From contig CP011001.1 of the NCBI GenBank assembly GCA_001044335.1, forward strand, positions 1-64,000: DNA of 64,000 nt. Direction: 5' to 3'. Positions 7,374 through 15,834 of this stretch are shown piece by piece; the stretch's first letter is position 1; the number at the start of each line of letters is the position of its first letter. The translations under genes were made by a program, and so were the position numbers. The stretch comes from Methylophilales bacterium MBRSF5 (GTDB lineage: Bacteria; Pseudomonadota; Gammaproteobacteria; Burkholderiales; Methylophilaceae). A model generated the notes under the pieces. That model saw only the letters and a program-made list of their open reading frames with translations. It did not search any database and had not been told where the DNA came from.

Positions 7374-7457
7374 AAAACAACCTTAAGTCTACATCTCTAC
7401 TAATCCAGTCTTCCGTCTGTTGCTTCATACCTACCCAGTCTTTTACTGCTTTTTTTA
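7374..7457 (-). repeat. ~80-bp repeat, copy C (gene 3' end)
   Basis: The minus strand reads KDWVGMKQQTEDWISRDVD, then LRLF and a TAA stop. The reading frame continues upstream about 16 more codons (ending in YYFSELKKAV) with no resemblance to copy A or B, so the shared part is only the last ~25 codons. Confidence 0.8.
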
Positions 7458-7512
7458 ACTCCGAAAAATAGTATTTTATTATCAACTTGGATATACTTAT
7501 TCAGTCCTGATG

Positions 7513-7535
7513 TTGTCCTTATGAAAAAAGGACAA
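7513..7535. other. putative integrase arm-type sites near the tRNA-His scar
   Basis: TTGTCCTT and AAGGACAA form an inverted pair with a 7-bp centre. It starts 42 bp inside the tRNA-His fragment. AAGGACA heptamers also flank both ends of the tRNA-Phe element (17770-17798 and 21399-21416). It could alternatively act as a hairpin. Confidence 0.5.
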
Positions 7536-7576
7536 TAATGTTTTTAACCGAAAAAGAACCGTTATTTTGGGCGTAA

Positions 7577-7638
7577 GTTGGCTAGGAACAGGATTGTGAT
7601 TCCTGTTGTCGTGGGTTCGAACCCCATCAGCCACCCCA
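7577..7638 (+). pseudogene. 3' fragment of tRNA-His (GTG), integration scar
   Basis: The fragment runs from GTTGG of the D loop through a perfect anticodon arm (CAGGA-TTGTGAT-TCCTG), T arm (GTGGG-TTCGAAC-CCCAT) and 3' acceptor strand with encoded CCA. The 5' acceptor strand and 5' half of the D arm are absent. The length, 62 nt from GTTGG to CCA, equals the att repeat of the tRNA-Phe element exactly. It is therefore read as the distal att site of an island and not as a working tRNA gene. Confidence 0.8.
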
Positions 7639-7664
7639 AATTCTAGTTTATAATCGAATCAATA

Positions 7665-7886
7665 ATGAAGATATCAATCTTAATTCTATTTTTTATGATC
7701 AGCAGTTGTAAAACTATTAGTCATATATCAAAAAATAAAATTGATTTTGAAAGATATGCAGATACAGGAAATAGTTCTTCATTTGAAGTTCTGGAAAATC
7801 TTGAAAGTTATAGACCAGCAACTTGTTCAGATATGTCTAGAAATCCATTTATGACTAACAGGTATGAATTTAAAATAAATGAATGA
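7665..7886 (+). CDS. small predicted lipoprotein
   Basis: The 73-residue product has a lipoprotein signal (MKISILILFFMISSC, Cys15) and a short polar mature part ending in NPFMTNRYEFKINE. The gene overlaps moeB by 8 nt, so the two are probably co-transcribed. It is the first chromosomal gene right of the tRNA-His scar. I recognise no family. Confidence 0.55.
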   Translation: MKISILILFFMISSCKTISHISKNKIDFERYADTGNSSSFEVLENLESYRPATCSDMSRNPFMTNRYEFKINE

Positions 7887-8643
7887 CCAGAATTTAGAAA
7901 GATATGGAAGACATATCCTACTCCCGGAAATTGACTTCGAAGGCCAACAAAAGCTTTTAGACAGTCATGTCTTAGTGGTTGGGTTAGGTGGTCTCGGATC
8001 GCCAGCATCTATTTATCTCGCCTCGTCTGGTATTGGTGAGTTAACCTTATGTGACTTTGATGATGTCGAATTATCAAATTTGCAAAGACAAATAGTGCAT
8101 ACAGAAGATAATCTAAAAATTAATAAAGCATATTCTGCTAAAGGTTTTATTTCATCAATAAATTCAAATATCAGTATTAATGTTGTTGATAAAAAATTAA
8201 GTGAAAATGAATTTGATATTTATGTAAATAAATATACAGTGGATGCAATACTGGATTGCTCAGATAATTTTCAAACCAGATATAGTGTAAATAAAGTAGC
8301 CTTTAAAAATAAAATTCCTCTTATCTCTGGTTCAGCCATTCGATTCGAGGGTCAGCTCGCTATTTTTGATTTTAGGGATAACAGTTCAGCTTGCTATGAA
8401 TGTTTGTTTCCTGACAATGGCGAAGAAAATGAATTGAGATGCGCAGATCATGGGATACTTGCACCAGTGGTTGGTATTATTGGGGTAATGCAATCTCTAG
8501 AGACAATTAAAGTGCTATTGAATCTCAGTCCTATTAAAAATAAGTTAAAGATCTTTGATGGGAAAAGCAATGAATGGAAAACAATCGCATTTAAAAAAGA
8601 TAAAGAATGTGCAATCTGTTCATGTTCATCCGATCAATTCTAA
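7879..8643 (+). CDS. moeB: MoeB/ThiF-type adenylyltransferase
   Basis: This E1-like enzyme adenylates the C-terminal glycine of a ubiquitin-like sulfur carrier (MoaD or ThiS). The N-terminus RYGRHILLPEIDFEGQQKL is family-typical. The nucleotide-binding loop is GLGGLGSPAS, and DFDDVELSNLQRQ follows. Zinc is held by two Cys pairs (CYEC and CAIC), and the RCADHGILAPVVG segment carries the cysteine near the active site. At 254 residues it lacks the rhodanese domain of longer MoeB/MOCS3 forms. Which carrier it serves cannot be told from context; moaC lies far away at 59865. Confidence 0.85.
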   Translation: MNDQNLERYGRHILLPEIDFEGQQKLLDSHVLVVGLGGLGSPASIYLASSGIGELTLCDFDDVELSNLQRQIVHTEDNLKINKAYSAKGFISSINSNISINVVDKKLSENEFDIYVNKYTVDAILDCSDNFQTRYSVNKVAFKNKIPLISGSAIRFEGQLAIFDFRDNSSACYECLFPDNGEENELRCADHGILAPVVGIIGVMQSLETIKVLLNLSPIKNKLKIFDGKSNEWKTIAFKKDKECAICSCSSDQF

Positions 8644-8669
8644 AAGCATCATGATAAAATAACTCCCTT

Positions 8670-11477
8670 ATGCAAGAATTAGAAAAATCCTTTAATCCAT
8701 CTTCTATAGAGTCTAAGTGGTACGCCTTCTGGGAGCATCAGGGTTATTATCAATGTGGATTAGATGAAGAAAAAAAAGATAATTTTTCAATTTTATTACC
8801 ACCTCCGAATGTAACCGGGACCCTACACATGGGGCATGGCTTTAATCAAACTTTAATGGATAGTTTGACTAGGTATCATCGCATGAGAGGATCTAATACC
8901 TTGTGGCAGCCAGGCACAGATCATGCAGGCATAGCAACACAAATAGTTGTTGAAAGACAATTGGATCAACAAAATATCTCAAGACTTGACTTAGGACGTG
9001 AAAAGTTTATTGAGAAAGTCTGGGAATGGAAAGAGGAGTCCGGGGGTAAAATAACTCAACAAATGAGGAGGCTTGGCACCTCGCCTGACTGGAGCCGTGA
9101 AAGATTTACCATGGACGAAGGTTTGTCAAAAAGCGTCAATCAGGTTTTTGTAAAATTATTTAATGATGGCCTCATCTACCGAGGCAAGCGTTTAGTTAAC
9201 TGGGATGTAAAGTTACAAACCGCTGTATCTGATCTTGAAGTAATTCAAGAAGAAGAAAATGGTCATTTATGGCATATCGATTATCCCCTTGCTAATAATC
9301 AAGAAGAAAAATTAACCGTTGCAACAACAAGGCCAGAAACAATGCTTGGTGATGTAGCCGTGATGGTTCACCCAGACGACGATCGCTATAAAAAACTCAT
9401 TGGCTCAAATGTTATCCTCCCCCTGATCGGCAGAGAGATCCCAATTATTGCTGATGAGTATGTTGATATGGAGTTTGGGACAGGAGTCGTAAAAGTGACT
9501 CCAGCACATGACTTCAATGACTATGAAGTGGGTAAAAGACATTCTTTAGACATGATTAATATAATGAGCCTTGATGGGTTCATTAATGAAAATGGTGGTG
9601 AATTTAAAGGTCTGGAAAGATTTGAAGCGCGAAAAAAAATTGTCGAAAGTCTCAAAGAGCAAGGCTATCTAAATAAGGTAGAAGATTACCGTCTAAAAAT
9701 TCCAAGAGGAGATAGAACTAACGTCGTTATAGAACCACTCCTCACGGACCAATGGTTTGTGGCGATGAGTAAAAAAGTACACCAAAGTCCAAGCATTGCT
9801 GAGGAGGCTTTGAATGTTGTAAAAAATGGTGAGGTGAAGTTTTACCCTGATAATTGGAAGAACACCTACAACCAGTGGTTAGAAAATATTCAAGACTGGT
9901 GTATCTCCCGACAGCTCTGGTGGGGCCATCAAATACCTGCGTGGTATGGACCCAATGATGAAATCATTGTCGCTCATGACAAAGAAGAAGCACAAAAGAT
10001 TGCTACTGAAAAAGGCATTGATCCAAAAAATTTACAGCAAGATAATGATGTCCTTGATACATGGTTTTCATCTGCCTTGTGGCCATTTTCGACATTAGAT
10101 TGGACCCCTGAATATCCAAGCGTTTCAAATCCTGTGATTGACAAATATTTGCCTTCATCTGTTCTGGTAACAGGGTTTGACATTATTTTCTTCTGGGTAG
10201 CGCGAATGGTCATGCTAACGAAATACGTTACTGGAAAAATTCCTTTCAAACATGTATACGTGCATGGGCTGATTCGGGATTCAGAGGGCCAAAAGATGAG
10301 TAAGTCGAAAGGTAATGTTCTTGATCCTATTGATTTAATTGATGGAATTGATCTAGACAAATTGGTTGATAAAAGGACCTATGGATTAATGAATCCAAAA
10401 CAGAAAGAATCAATCGCTAAACGTACTAAAAAAGAATTTCCAGATGGAATATTAGCTTATGGAACGGATGCACTAAGATTCACTTTTGCCAGCTTAGCGT
10501 CTCCAGGCCGAGATATAAAATTTGATTTGAATCGTTGTGAGGGTTATCGAAATTTTTGTAACAAGATTTGGAATGCCTCTCGGTTTGTTTTAATGAACTG
10601 TCCAGATGATGATAATGGTTTTGAGCAATGCACAGACGGATTCATGAATTTCTCTCAAGCAGATCGATGGATTACGTCAATTTTTCAAAATACATTAAAA
10701 AATATTGAGTCTAATTTTGATAATTATCGTTTTGATTTAGCGGCTCAGGAGATGTACCAATTCATCTGGGATGAATATTGTGATTGGTACCTTGAAGTAG
10801 CTAAGGTGCAATTAAATAATTCTAATTCTGAAGCAACGATTCGAGGGACCAAAAGAACGCTGCTAGGGTTACTAGAAAATATTCTTAAAATGGTCCACCC
10901 TATGATGCCATTTATTTCAGAAGAAATTTGGCAGATTATTTCTCAGAAAACGGGTACGCATTCTGAAACCATTATGTTGCAAAGTTATCCTTTATCCAGG
11001 GAGAAAAAAATTGATAAGGATGCAGAAGCATGGATGCAGACTTTAAAAAATATGGTGGAAGAGTGCAGAAAATTAAGAGGTGAGATGAATATTTCTCCTG
11101 CAGAAAAAGTGCCACTTCTCATTATTGGCAATGCAGAAGCTATCCAGTCATATCAAGATTATCTAGTTCAGCTTGCTAAACTAGAATCCATATCTGTTGT
11201 TGATAGTTTTGAAAAAATTGATGCCCCAGTTTCAATCGTCGGTGAATATAAATTGATGCTTAAAGTCGAAATTGATGTTGCCGAGGAAAAGCAAAGATTG
11301 CAAAAAGAAATAGATAAGTTAATGATAGAGTTGAAAAAAGCTGATGGTAAATTAGCAAATCAATCGTTTATAAAAAAGGCACCGAAGAGTGTGATCACTC
11401 AAGAAAAAGAGAGACAAAAAAAATTCTCGGAAGATTTGCAAAAATTTAAAGAACAACTATCTAGATTAGATAGCTAG
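8670..11477 (+). CDS. valS: valyl-tRNA synthetase
   Basis: The 935-residue class I synthetase has the HIGH-type motif in [13 protein letters not shown], the KMSKS motif in [10 protein letters not shown], an editing domain between them ([22 protein letters not shown]), the anticodon-binding domain, and the C-terminal coiled-coil arm (from about residue 865, [13 protein letters not shown]) specific to ValRS. Length is normal. Its last 4 nt overlap the convergent TusA-like gene. Confidence 0.98.
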   Translation: MQELEKSFNPSSIESKWYAFWEHQGYYQCGLDEEKKDNFSILLPPPNVTGTLHMGHGFNQTLMDSLTRYHRMRGSNTLWQPGTDHAGIATQIVVERQLDQQNISRLDLGREKFIEKVWEWKEESGGKITQQMRRLGTSPDWSRERFTMDEGLSKSVNQVFVKLFNDGLIYRGKRLVNWDVKLQTAVSDLEVIQEEENGHLWHIDYPLANNQEEKLTVATTRPETMLGDVAVMVHPDDDRYKKLIGSNVILPLIGREIPIIADEYVDMEFGTGVVKVTPAHDFNDYEVGKRHSLDMINIMSLDGFINENGGEFKGLERFEARKKIVESLKEQGYLNKVEDYRLKIPRGDRTNVVIEPLLTDQWFVAMSKKVHQSPSIAEEALNVVKNGEVKFYPDNWKNTYNQWLENIQDWCISRQLWWGHQIPAWYGPNDEIIVAHDKEEAQKIATEKGIDPKNLQQDNDVLDTWFSSALWPFSTLDWTPEYPSVSNPVIDKYLPSSVLVTGFDIIFFWVARMVMLTKYVTGKIPFKHVYVHGLIRDSEGQKMSKSKGNVLDPIDLIDGIDLDKLVDKRTYGLMNPKQKESIAKRTKKEFPDGILAYGTDALRFTFASLASPGRDIKFDLNRCEGYRNFCNKIWNASRFVLMNCPDDDNGFEQCTDGFMNFSQADRWITSIFQNTLKNIESNFDNYRFDLAAQEMYQFIWDEYCDWYLEVAKVQLNNSNSEATIRGTKRTLLGLLENILKMVHPMMPFISEEIWQIISQKTGTHSETIMLQSYPLSREKKIDKDAEAWMQTLKNMVEECRKLRGEMNISPAEKVPLLIIGNAEAIQSYQDYLVQLAKLESISVVDSFEKIDAPVSIVGEYKLMLKVEIDVAEEKQRLQKEIDKLMIELKKADGKLANQSFIKKAPKSVITQEKERQKKFSEDLQKFKEQLSRLDS

Positions 11478-11710
11478 CCCTTCAATATCCTAATGATGAA
11501 GGTTTCATTTTCACTTCGATCATCAATAAACTCATGATCAGTATATTCACAAAAAGCCTTTAGATCTTTAACCGCATTTTTATCTGTAGCAATAATTTTT
11601 AAAATCTGACCTTTTTTTATATTGCTTAAAGCTTTTTTTGTAGAAAGAAGAGGCATTGGGCATTTCTGCCCAATGGCATTTAACTCTACTTCGTTGCGAT
11701 TTTCACTCAT
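11474..11710 (-). CDS. tusA: TusA-family sulfurtransferase
   Basis: The 78-residue protein has the TusA/SirA signature [20 protein letters not shown] with the persulfide-carrying Cys in CPMPL. The family relays sulfur to tRNA modification or molybdenum cofactor enzymes. Its ATG overlaps the bacterioferritin stop (4 nt), so the two form an operon. Whether it is the true TusA or a paralogue is not determinable here. Confidence 0.8.
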   Translation of the reverse strand: MSENRNEVELNAIGQKCPMPLLSTKKALSNIKKGQILKIIATDKNAVKDLKAFCEYTDHEFIDDRSENETFIIRILKG

Positions 11711-12153
11711 TTATTGAATGGTTCCATATCGCCAGGATTTCTTAACATTTTGTCAACTTCACCTAAATGCAATTCTTCATTGTAAATCATTTCTCTGGCA
11801 TATTCCTCTAACATCACCGAATGGCCTTCAACCAGTTTCAGTAACTCTTTATATGAGTTCAAAGCTGACATCTCATGGTCTAAAGATTCTCTCAAGATGT
11901 CACCGATATCATGGTTCTCAGTTTCTAGTAAAGGCCCAATTGCAAGAGATGGGTGTCCGCCAAGATTGGTAATTACCTCCCCAGCTTTATTTGCATGGTC
12001 CAGAGATTCAGTGGCTTGATCTCTGAGCCATGAAATGATTGGAATTCGGCTATATCCGTAAACCATTAGGCTGTAATGAGTATAGCGAACCACACCTGCC
12101 AGTTCTAATTCTAAGATTTTGTTAAGTGCATCAATTATTTTTTTGTTATCCAT
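11707..12153 (-). CDS. bfr: bacterioferritin-like ferritin
   Basis: The 148-residue four-helix protein carries ferroxidase-type residues (ELELAGVVRYTHYSL with Glu and His; ESLDHANKAG; DHEMSALNSYKELL; YNEELHLGEVDKML with ExxH). Length and pattern match bacterioferritin. Likely role: iron storage and oxidative protection. The family's heme-binding Met52 is not evident, so heme binding is doubtful. It is the first gene of a two-gene operon with the TusA-like gene. Confidence 0.8.
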   Translation of the reverse strand: MDNKKIIDALNKILELELAGVVRYTHYSLMVYGYSRIPIISWLRDQATESLDHANKAGEVITNLGGHPSLAIGPLLETENHDIGDILRESLDHEMSALNSYKELLKLVEGHSVMLEEYAREMIYNEELHLGEVDKMLRNPGDMEPFNK

Positions 12154-12230
12154 GATAAATCCCTAAGGTTAAATTTAAGATGATTTAAACATAAAAATTA
12201 AAGGGTTGCAGAAACAAGAATGATTGTTAT

Positions 12231-12623
12231 TTAGATTCTTATTAGAAAACTAACAATATTAAGAATAGCCATTGCGATCATGGTCCAAAAGGTAAACTTC
12301 ATTCCATGAACCCGCTGTTTTAGATCCATGGTTTTTTTTAAAAATGATTTTGCATGGACAATCCTGCCATAGGTAAAACAAATGCCAGCTATAAATATAA
12401 GTGAGAAGTGAATTTTATTTAATTCCATACATGCCATCATGATTAACCCAAGTGGCACATACTGACTAAAATTGGAGTGGGCTGCAATGGCCTGCTCAAG
12501 CTCTTTATTTTTTGCAAATCCTATCGTAATTTTATGTTTACGTCGTATTTGGATGACATTTTTAGCTAAGTAGAAGTATAGAAAAAAGAGTATCGAACTA
12601 AATAAGGCAGTCACAGGGATCAT
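12231..12623 (-). CDS. MAPEG family membrane protein
   Basis: The 130-residue protein has four predicted membrane helices and the MAPEG signature in RVHGMKFTFWTMIAMAILN and AAHSNFSQYVPLGLIMMA. Bacterial relatives are often annotated as glutathione S-transferase-like. The substrate is unknown. It lies alone between the bacterioferritin operon and the ROK kinase. Confidence 0.8.
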   Translation of the reverse strand: MIPVTALFSSILFFLYFYLAKNVIQIRRKHKITIGFAKNKELEQAIAAHSNFSQYVPLGLIMMACMELNKIHFSLIFIAGICFTYGRIVHAKSFLKKTMDLKQRVHGMKFTFWTMIAMAILNIVSFLIRI

Positions 12624-12672
12624 GTTAAGTCTCTAAAAGATAATGAGTTAATTATATTCAAATAAGGTTTTA

Positions 12673-13551
12673 TTACAACAGAGCTGCCCCATAAACACCA
12701 GCAGAGTCTCCAAGCTTATTCATTATAATTGGTGTTTTGAGAGATTCAGAAAAAACATACTTTTGTGTTTCCTTAAAACCGTCGTTATAAAGACTTGCCA
12801 AGTTTGATAACCCACCGCCTAAGACAATAATATCTGGGTCAATGCTATTAATAATATTGGCAACAGATCTTCCAAAATTATTTAAAAACTCATCAAAAAT
12901 TTTTATTTCAATACCATTTTTATTTCTCTTGTTAAGAAACTCTTTAGCAGAATAATTAATTCCATATTTTTTTAATTGAGTTTCTATTCCGCCACCTGAT
13001 ATGTAGGTTTCTACACATCCTCTTTTACCGCAATAGCATTCATTACCATAAGGATATAAGACGGAGTGGCCCCATTCACCTGAAATTAAATTTGGACCCA
13101 AGCGTAATTGATTATTAAACACAAAACCACCACCACAACCTGTTCCCATAATAATTCCAAATACCAGCTCATAGTCTTTGCCAGCCCCAAGAGTTGCTTC
13201 CGCTAGAGCGAAACAATTTGCATCATTTTCGATTTTGACAGAGTGATTAAGTCTTTCTTCAATCATTGCTTGTAAGGAAGTGCCATTTAGGCATGTGGTA
13301 TTCGAATTTCTTAGCAGCTTTGTGTCAGGCGCAACGGAACCAGGAGTACAAATACCGACTTTAAAGTCATTTGATGCAACCACACTCAATGCTTGAGAAT
13401 AAATTTTTGATATTTGGTTGATGATATGGTCCGGACCTTTTTCGGCCTCAGTTGGGATTCGCTCTCTAAATATAGCTAGTTGATCCTTAAGAACAATCGT
13501 TTCAATTTTTGTACCACCAAGGTCAATGCCAATATTAAATTTAGGAGTCAT
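12673..13551 (-). CDS. ROK family sugar kinase
   Basis: The ATP-binding motif IGIDLGGTKIE opens the 292-residue protein. Further hallmarks are the catalytic Asp in ENDANCFALAE, the GTGCGGG loop, the ROK signature around SGEWGHSVLYP, and the zinc site C-x-CGKRGCVE. The protein resembles glucokinase, fructokinase and N-acetylglucosamine kinase of the ROK family; the sugar cannot be read from sequence. It is transcribed singly, divergent from the small membrane gene at 13608. Confidence 0.88.
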   Translation of the reverse strand: MTPKFNIGIDLGGTKIETIVLKDQLAIFRERIPTEAEKGPDHIINQISKIYSQALSVVASNDFKVGICTPGSVAPDTKLLRNSNTTCLNGTSLQAMIEERLNHSVKIENDANCFALAEATLGAGKDYELVFGIIMGTGCGGGFVFNNQLRLGPNLISGEWGHSVLYPYGNECYCGKRGCVETYISGGGIETQLKKYGINYSAKEFLNKRNKNGIEIKIFDEFLNNFGRSVANIINSIDPDIIVLGGGLSNLASLYNDGFKETQKYVFSESLKTPIIMNKLGDSAGVYGAALL

Positions 13552-13607
13552 TGAGGAAAATATATTTTTAAATTAAAGTTTGGTCAAGTTTTTGATAATA
13601 TTGTTTT

Positions 13608-13790
13608 ATGGATTATGTATACCAATTAATAGCTTTAATCTTTTTTTTCTTTATTTTCAAACATTCATGGGATGGTTACAAAGAATTTAAAGTCGCCAAT
13701 GATGTGAGAAAATCTGAAATTAAAAGAATGTGGCTTCTCTTTTTAGTAATCTCATTTATTTTTGTCTACATTCTTTTAAGCGATAGTTAA
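13608..13790 (+). CDS. small two-helix membrane protein, unknown
   Basis: The 60-residue product has hydrophobic segments at about 5-20 and 42-58 around a charged loop (KEFKVANDVRKSEIKR). No family is recognised. It is first in a plus-strand run of small membrane genes that precedes the MoxR operon. Confidence 0.5.
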   Translation: MDYVYQLIALIFFFFIFKHSWDGYKEFKVANDVRKSEIKRMWLLFLVISFIFVYILLSDS

Positions 13791-13834
13791 AATCATTTTT
13801 AAGCTCATCTATATAAAAACAAAGGATCACAATT

Positions 13835-14041
13835 ATGATTAAGTGGATTAGTACAGTTTTGGTTCTAACAGGTATTCTCTTAACTAATTTAAATTTATAC
13901 CCATTAAATATTTATTTTCATGGTTTAGGAGTTATTGGTTGGACAATAGCCGGACTTTTATTTAAGGACAAGGCTATTCTTGTCAATTTTGGACTACAAA
14001 TCCCACTATTTTTATTTGGTTTTTTAAAGACAATTATTTAA
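13835..14041 (+). CDS. small membrane protein, DUF6552-like
   Basis: The 68-residue, mostly hydrophobic product has the pattern KWISTVLVLTGILLTNLN..YPLN..GLGVIGWTIAGLLFKDKA, which recalls small DUF6552 proteins. An AAAGGATC ribosome-binding site precedes the ATG. Function is unknown. Confidence 0.5.
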   Translation: MIKWISTVLVLTGILLTNLNLYPLNIYFHGLGVIGWTIAGLLFKDKAILVNFGLQIPLFLFGFLKTII

Positions 14042-14086
14042 CTTTAACTTGAATGAATTATTTAAATATATTCAAATCAGTAAACT

Positions 14087-14932
14087 ATGAAAAAAATTCA
14101 TATACCAAAGGCACAAGACAAAGAACTTGCACTATCTTGCTTAGTTGCGAATGAGCATTTATTAATTGAGGATATTCCTGGAACTGGGAAAACACAGTTA
14201 GCTAAAGATTTATCAAAATTCTCTAAACTACCAACTAACAGAATACAGTGTACTAATGATCTTATGCCTGCCGATGTTCTTGGTTACTACCGCTTGACGA
14301 CTGGGAATAAATTAAAATTTATAGAGGGACCAGTCTTTACAAACATCCTACTAATCGATGAATTAAATCGTGCGCCGTCCAGAACACAGTCAGCCTTATT
14401 AGAGGCCATGGAAGAGCTTCAAGTTACAATTGAGGGAAAGACATATAAGTTACCTGATCCTTTTTTTGTGATTGCAACACAAAATCCGAGGGAGCAGATA
14501 GGGATATTTGATTTACCAGAGTCCCAATTAGACCGTTTCAGTATTTGTATCAATATGGACCATAAAAGTAAAGAAGACTACCTTGACATAATGAATCAAA
14601 CAAAATTAACTAGCCAACAGTTCAAAAAAAATATATTAACTATCAAGAAGAAAATGAAGGGTATTCATTTTGAGGATAGCTTAAAAAATTATTTACTGAA
14701 CATTTTTGAAAATATTGAAAATATTATCAACAAAAATCTAGCAATTAGGCCAAGACTTCAGATACGGAGATTAGCCGAGGCTATGGCCTCAATAGACAAC
14801 AGAGATTTTGTAATTCCAGAGGATATTTTAATTTTTTTAGTCCCATCCCTTAGACATCGCCTCTCAACTAATAATTATGAGGAAATTCATGAGATTGTTA
14901 TCAAGGCGCTAGAGGGGGTTAAGACTCCTTAA
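14087..14932 (+). CDS. MoxR family AAA+ ATPase
   Basis: The 281-residue MoxR ATPase shows Walker A (EDIPGTGKTQLAKDL), Walker B and following motif (LLIDELNRAPSRTQSALLEAMEE), sensor 1 (FVIATQNP) and the C-terminal helical lid. MoxR proteins act as chaperones and are usually encoded with DUF58 and transglutaminase genes, as here: DUF58 starts 2 nt after the stop. It was named for methanol oxidation genes, but this operon type is widespread. Confidence 0.92.
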   Translation: MKKIHIPKAQDKELALSCLVANEHLLIEDIPGTGKTQLAKDLSKFSKLPTNRIQCTNDLMPADVLGYYRLTTGNKLKFIEGPVFTNILLIDELNRAPSRTQSALLEAMEELQVTIEGKTYKLPDPFFVIATQNPREQIGIFDLPESQLDRFSICINMDHKSKEDYLDIMNQTKLTSQQFKKNILTIKKKMKGIHFEDSLKNYLLNIFENIENIINKNLAIRPRLQIRRLAEAMASIDNRDFVIPEDILIFLVPSLRHRLSTNNYEEIHEIVIKALEGVKTP

Positions 14933-14934
14933 AT

Positions 14935-15834
14935 ATGCTAAATAATTATGCAGATCATCTGTCAAAAAAATTCAACATAAGAAAATATAAGTTGAATAGT
15001 GTTAAATCCATTAGACAGATTTATGCCCTACCAACTCGATTTGGCATCTATCTTGGATTTGCTTTAATTGGCGGGGTAGCACTATCAAGTAGATTAGAAA
15101 ATAATTTTTTATTGCTCATGCTGTTGTTTCAGATGGCAGTATTCTTTTTATCAATTATTTGGTCAGCAAATAATTTAAAGGGAATAACTTTAAAGATTAA
15201 AGACGATTTCATTTTCATACCTAGTGTCCACCATCATATTCCTATAGGAATTATCAATACAGATCAAAAATTTAATATCTTAATAAATAAGCAAGAAATA
15301 AAAAAAAGGGAAATAGAATTATACGTCTACGATAATCATTTTAAAAAAAGAGGCAAAGCAGAAGTTTCAGCGATAAAAATTGAATCATTTTTCCCTTTCA
15401 GTATTGTTAGATGTTGGCTTTGGCTATGGCCTGGGAGTATATATGTAGCCCCAAGACCATACCCAATAAAAACAATAAGCGACATTGAAAAATTCTTGAA
15501 ATTACATGCTAAAAAAAATAATGATGATAGTTATGACCACTATAGAAAATATTTAGATCAGGATTTACCATCAATGGTGGACTGGAAAAGATATGCCTCA
15601 AAAAAAATAAAGGTAACCAAGGCCTCAGATAATAAGAAAATAGAACAAAAAATTAAAATTGATGGAGATGGGTTAATAAGAAAACAAAAAGAGCATATGC
15701 TAAGTGTCATCTGTGGCGTCCTTCTGTTCTGTCAGTCAAAGAAAATTGATTGGCAGCTTTCTTTAAGAAAAAAAACTTTTTCGTCAGTGAAAAAAGATTT
15801 TAATGCTGCGATTAAATCACTCTCAGTTGCTTAA
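14935..15834 (+). CDS. DUF58 domain protein
   Basis: The 299-residue protein has two N-terminal membrane segments (about residues 34-75) and the DUF58 signature DLPSMVDWKRYASKKIKVTK (about residues 213-232). DUF58 proteins are partners of MoxR ATPases; some carry a vWA-like fold. It overlaps the next gene by 32 nt, supporting a three-gene operon. Confidence 0.88.
   Translation: MLNNYADHLSKKFNIRKYKLNSVKSIRQIYALPTRFGIYLGFALIGGVALSSRLENNFLLLMLLFQMAVFFLSIIWSANNLKGITLKIKDDFIFIPSVHHHIPIGIINTDQKFNILINKQEIKKREIELYVYDNHFKKRGKAEVSAIKIESFFPFSIVRCWLWLWPGSIYVAPRPYPIKTISDIEKFLKLHAKKNNDDSYDHYRKYLDQDLPSMVDWKRYASKKIKVTKASDNKKIEQKIKIDGDGLIRKQKEHMLSVICGVLLFCQSKKIDWQLSLRKKTFSSVKKDFNAAIKSLSVA

Larger units (their letters stand above)
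1..7638. mobile_element. right part of an integrated genomic island ending in a tRNA-His fragment
   Basis: The stretch holds accessory genes with no housekeeping function. It ends at 7577-7638 in a 62-nt 3' fragment of tRNA-His, preceded at 7513-7535 by inverted TTGTCCTT/AAGGACAA sites. The same layout (62-nt tRNA 3' fragment, AAGGACA sites about 45 bp inward) bounds the complete element at 17664-21502. The intact tRNA-His and an integrase would then lie left of position 1 or have been lost; neither is visible. Three ~80-bp repeats divide the cargo. The right boundary is well supported; the left boundary and integrity are not. Confidence 0.55.

Noticed and set aside
7571-7638. Functional tRNA-His lacking a D arm
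   Set aside because: An acceptor could be forced from GTTGGCT, but a mismatch remains and the 62-nt extent equals the att repeat of the other element, so a scar explains it better.
10049-10055. AAGGACA/TGTCCTT heptamers in valS (also one in rsmB near 41820)
   Set aside because: Single copies inside conserved coding sequence with no paired site or att nearby; chance.
10300-10440. Insertion in ValRS after KMSKS
   Set aside because: The KRT..K.RTKK.FPDGI stretch is normal for proteobacterial ValRS.
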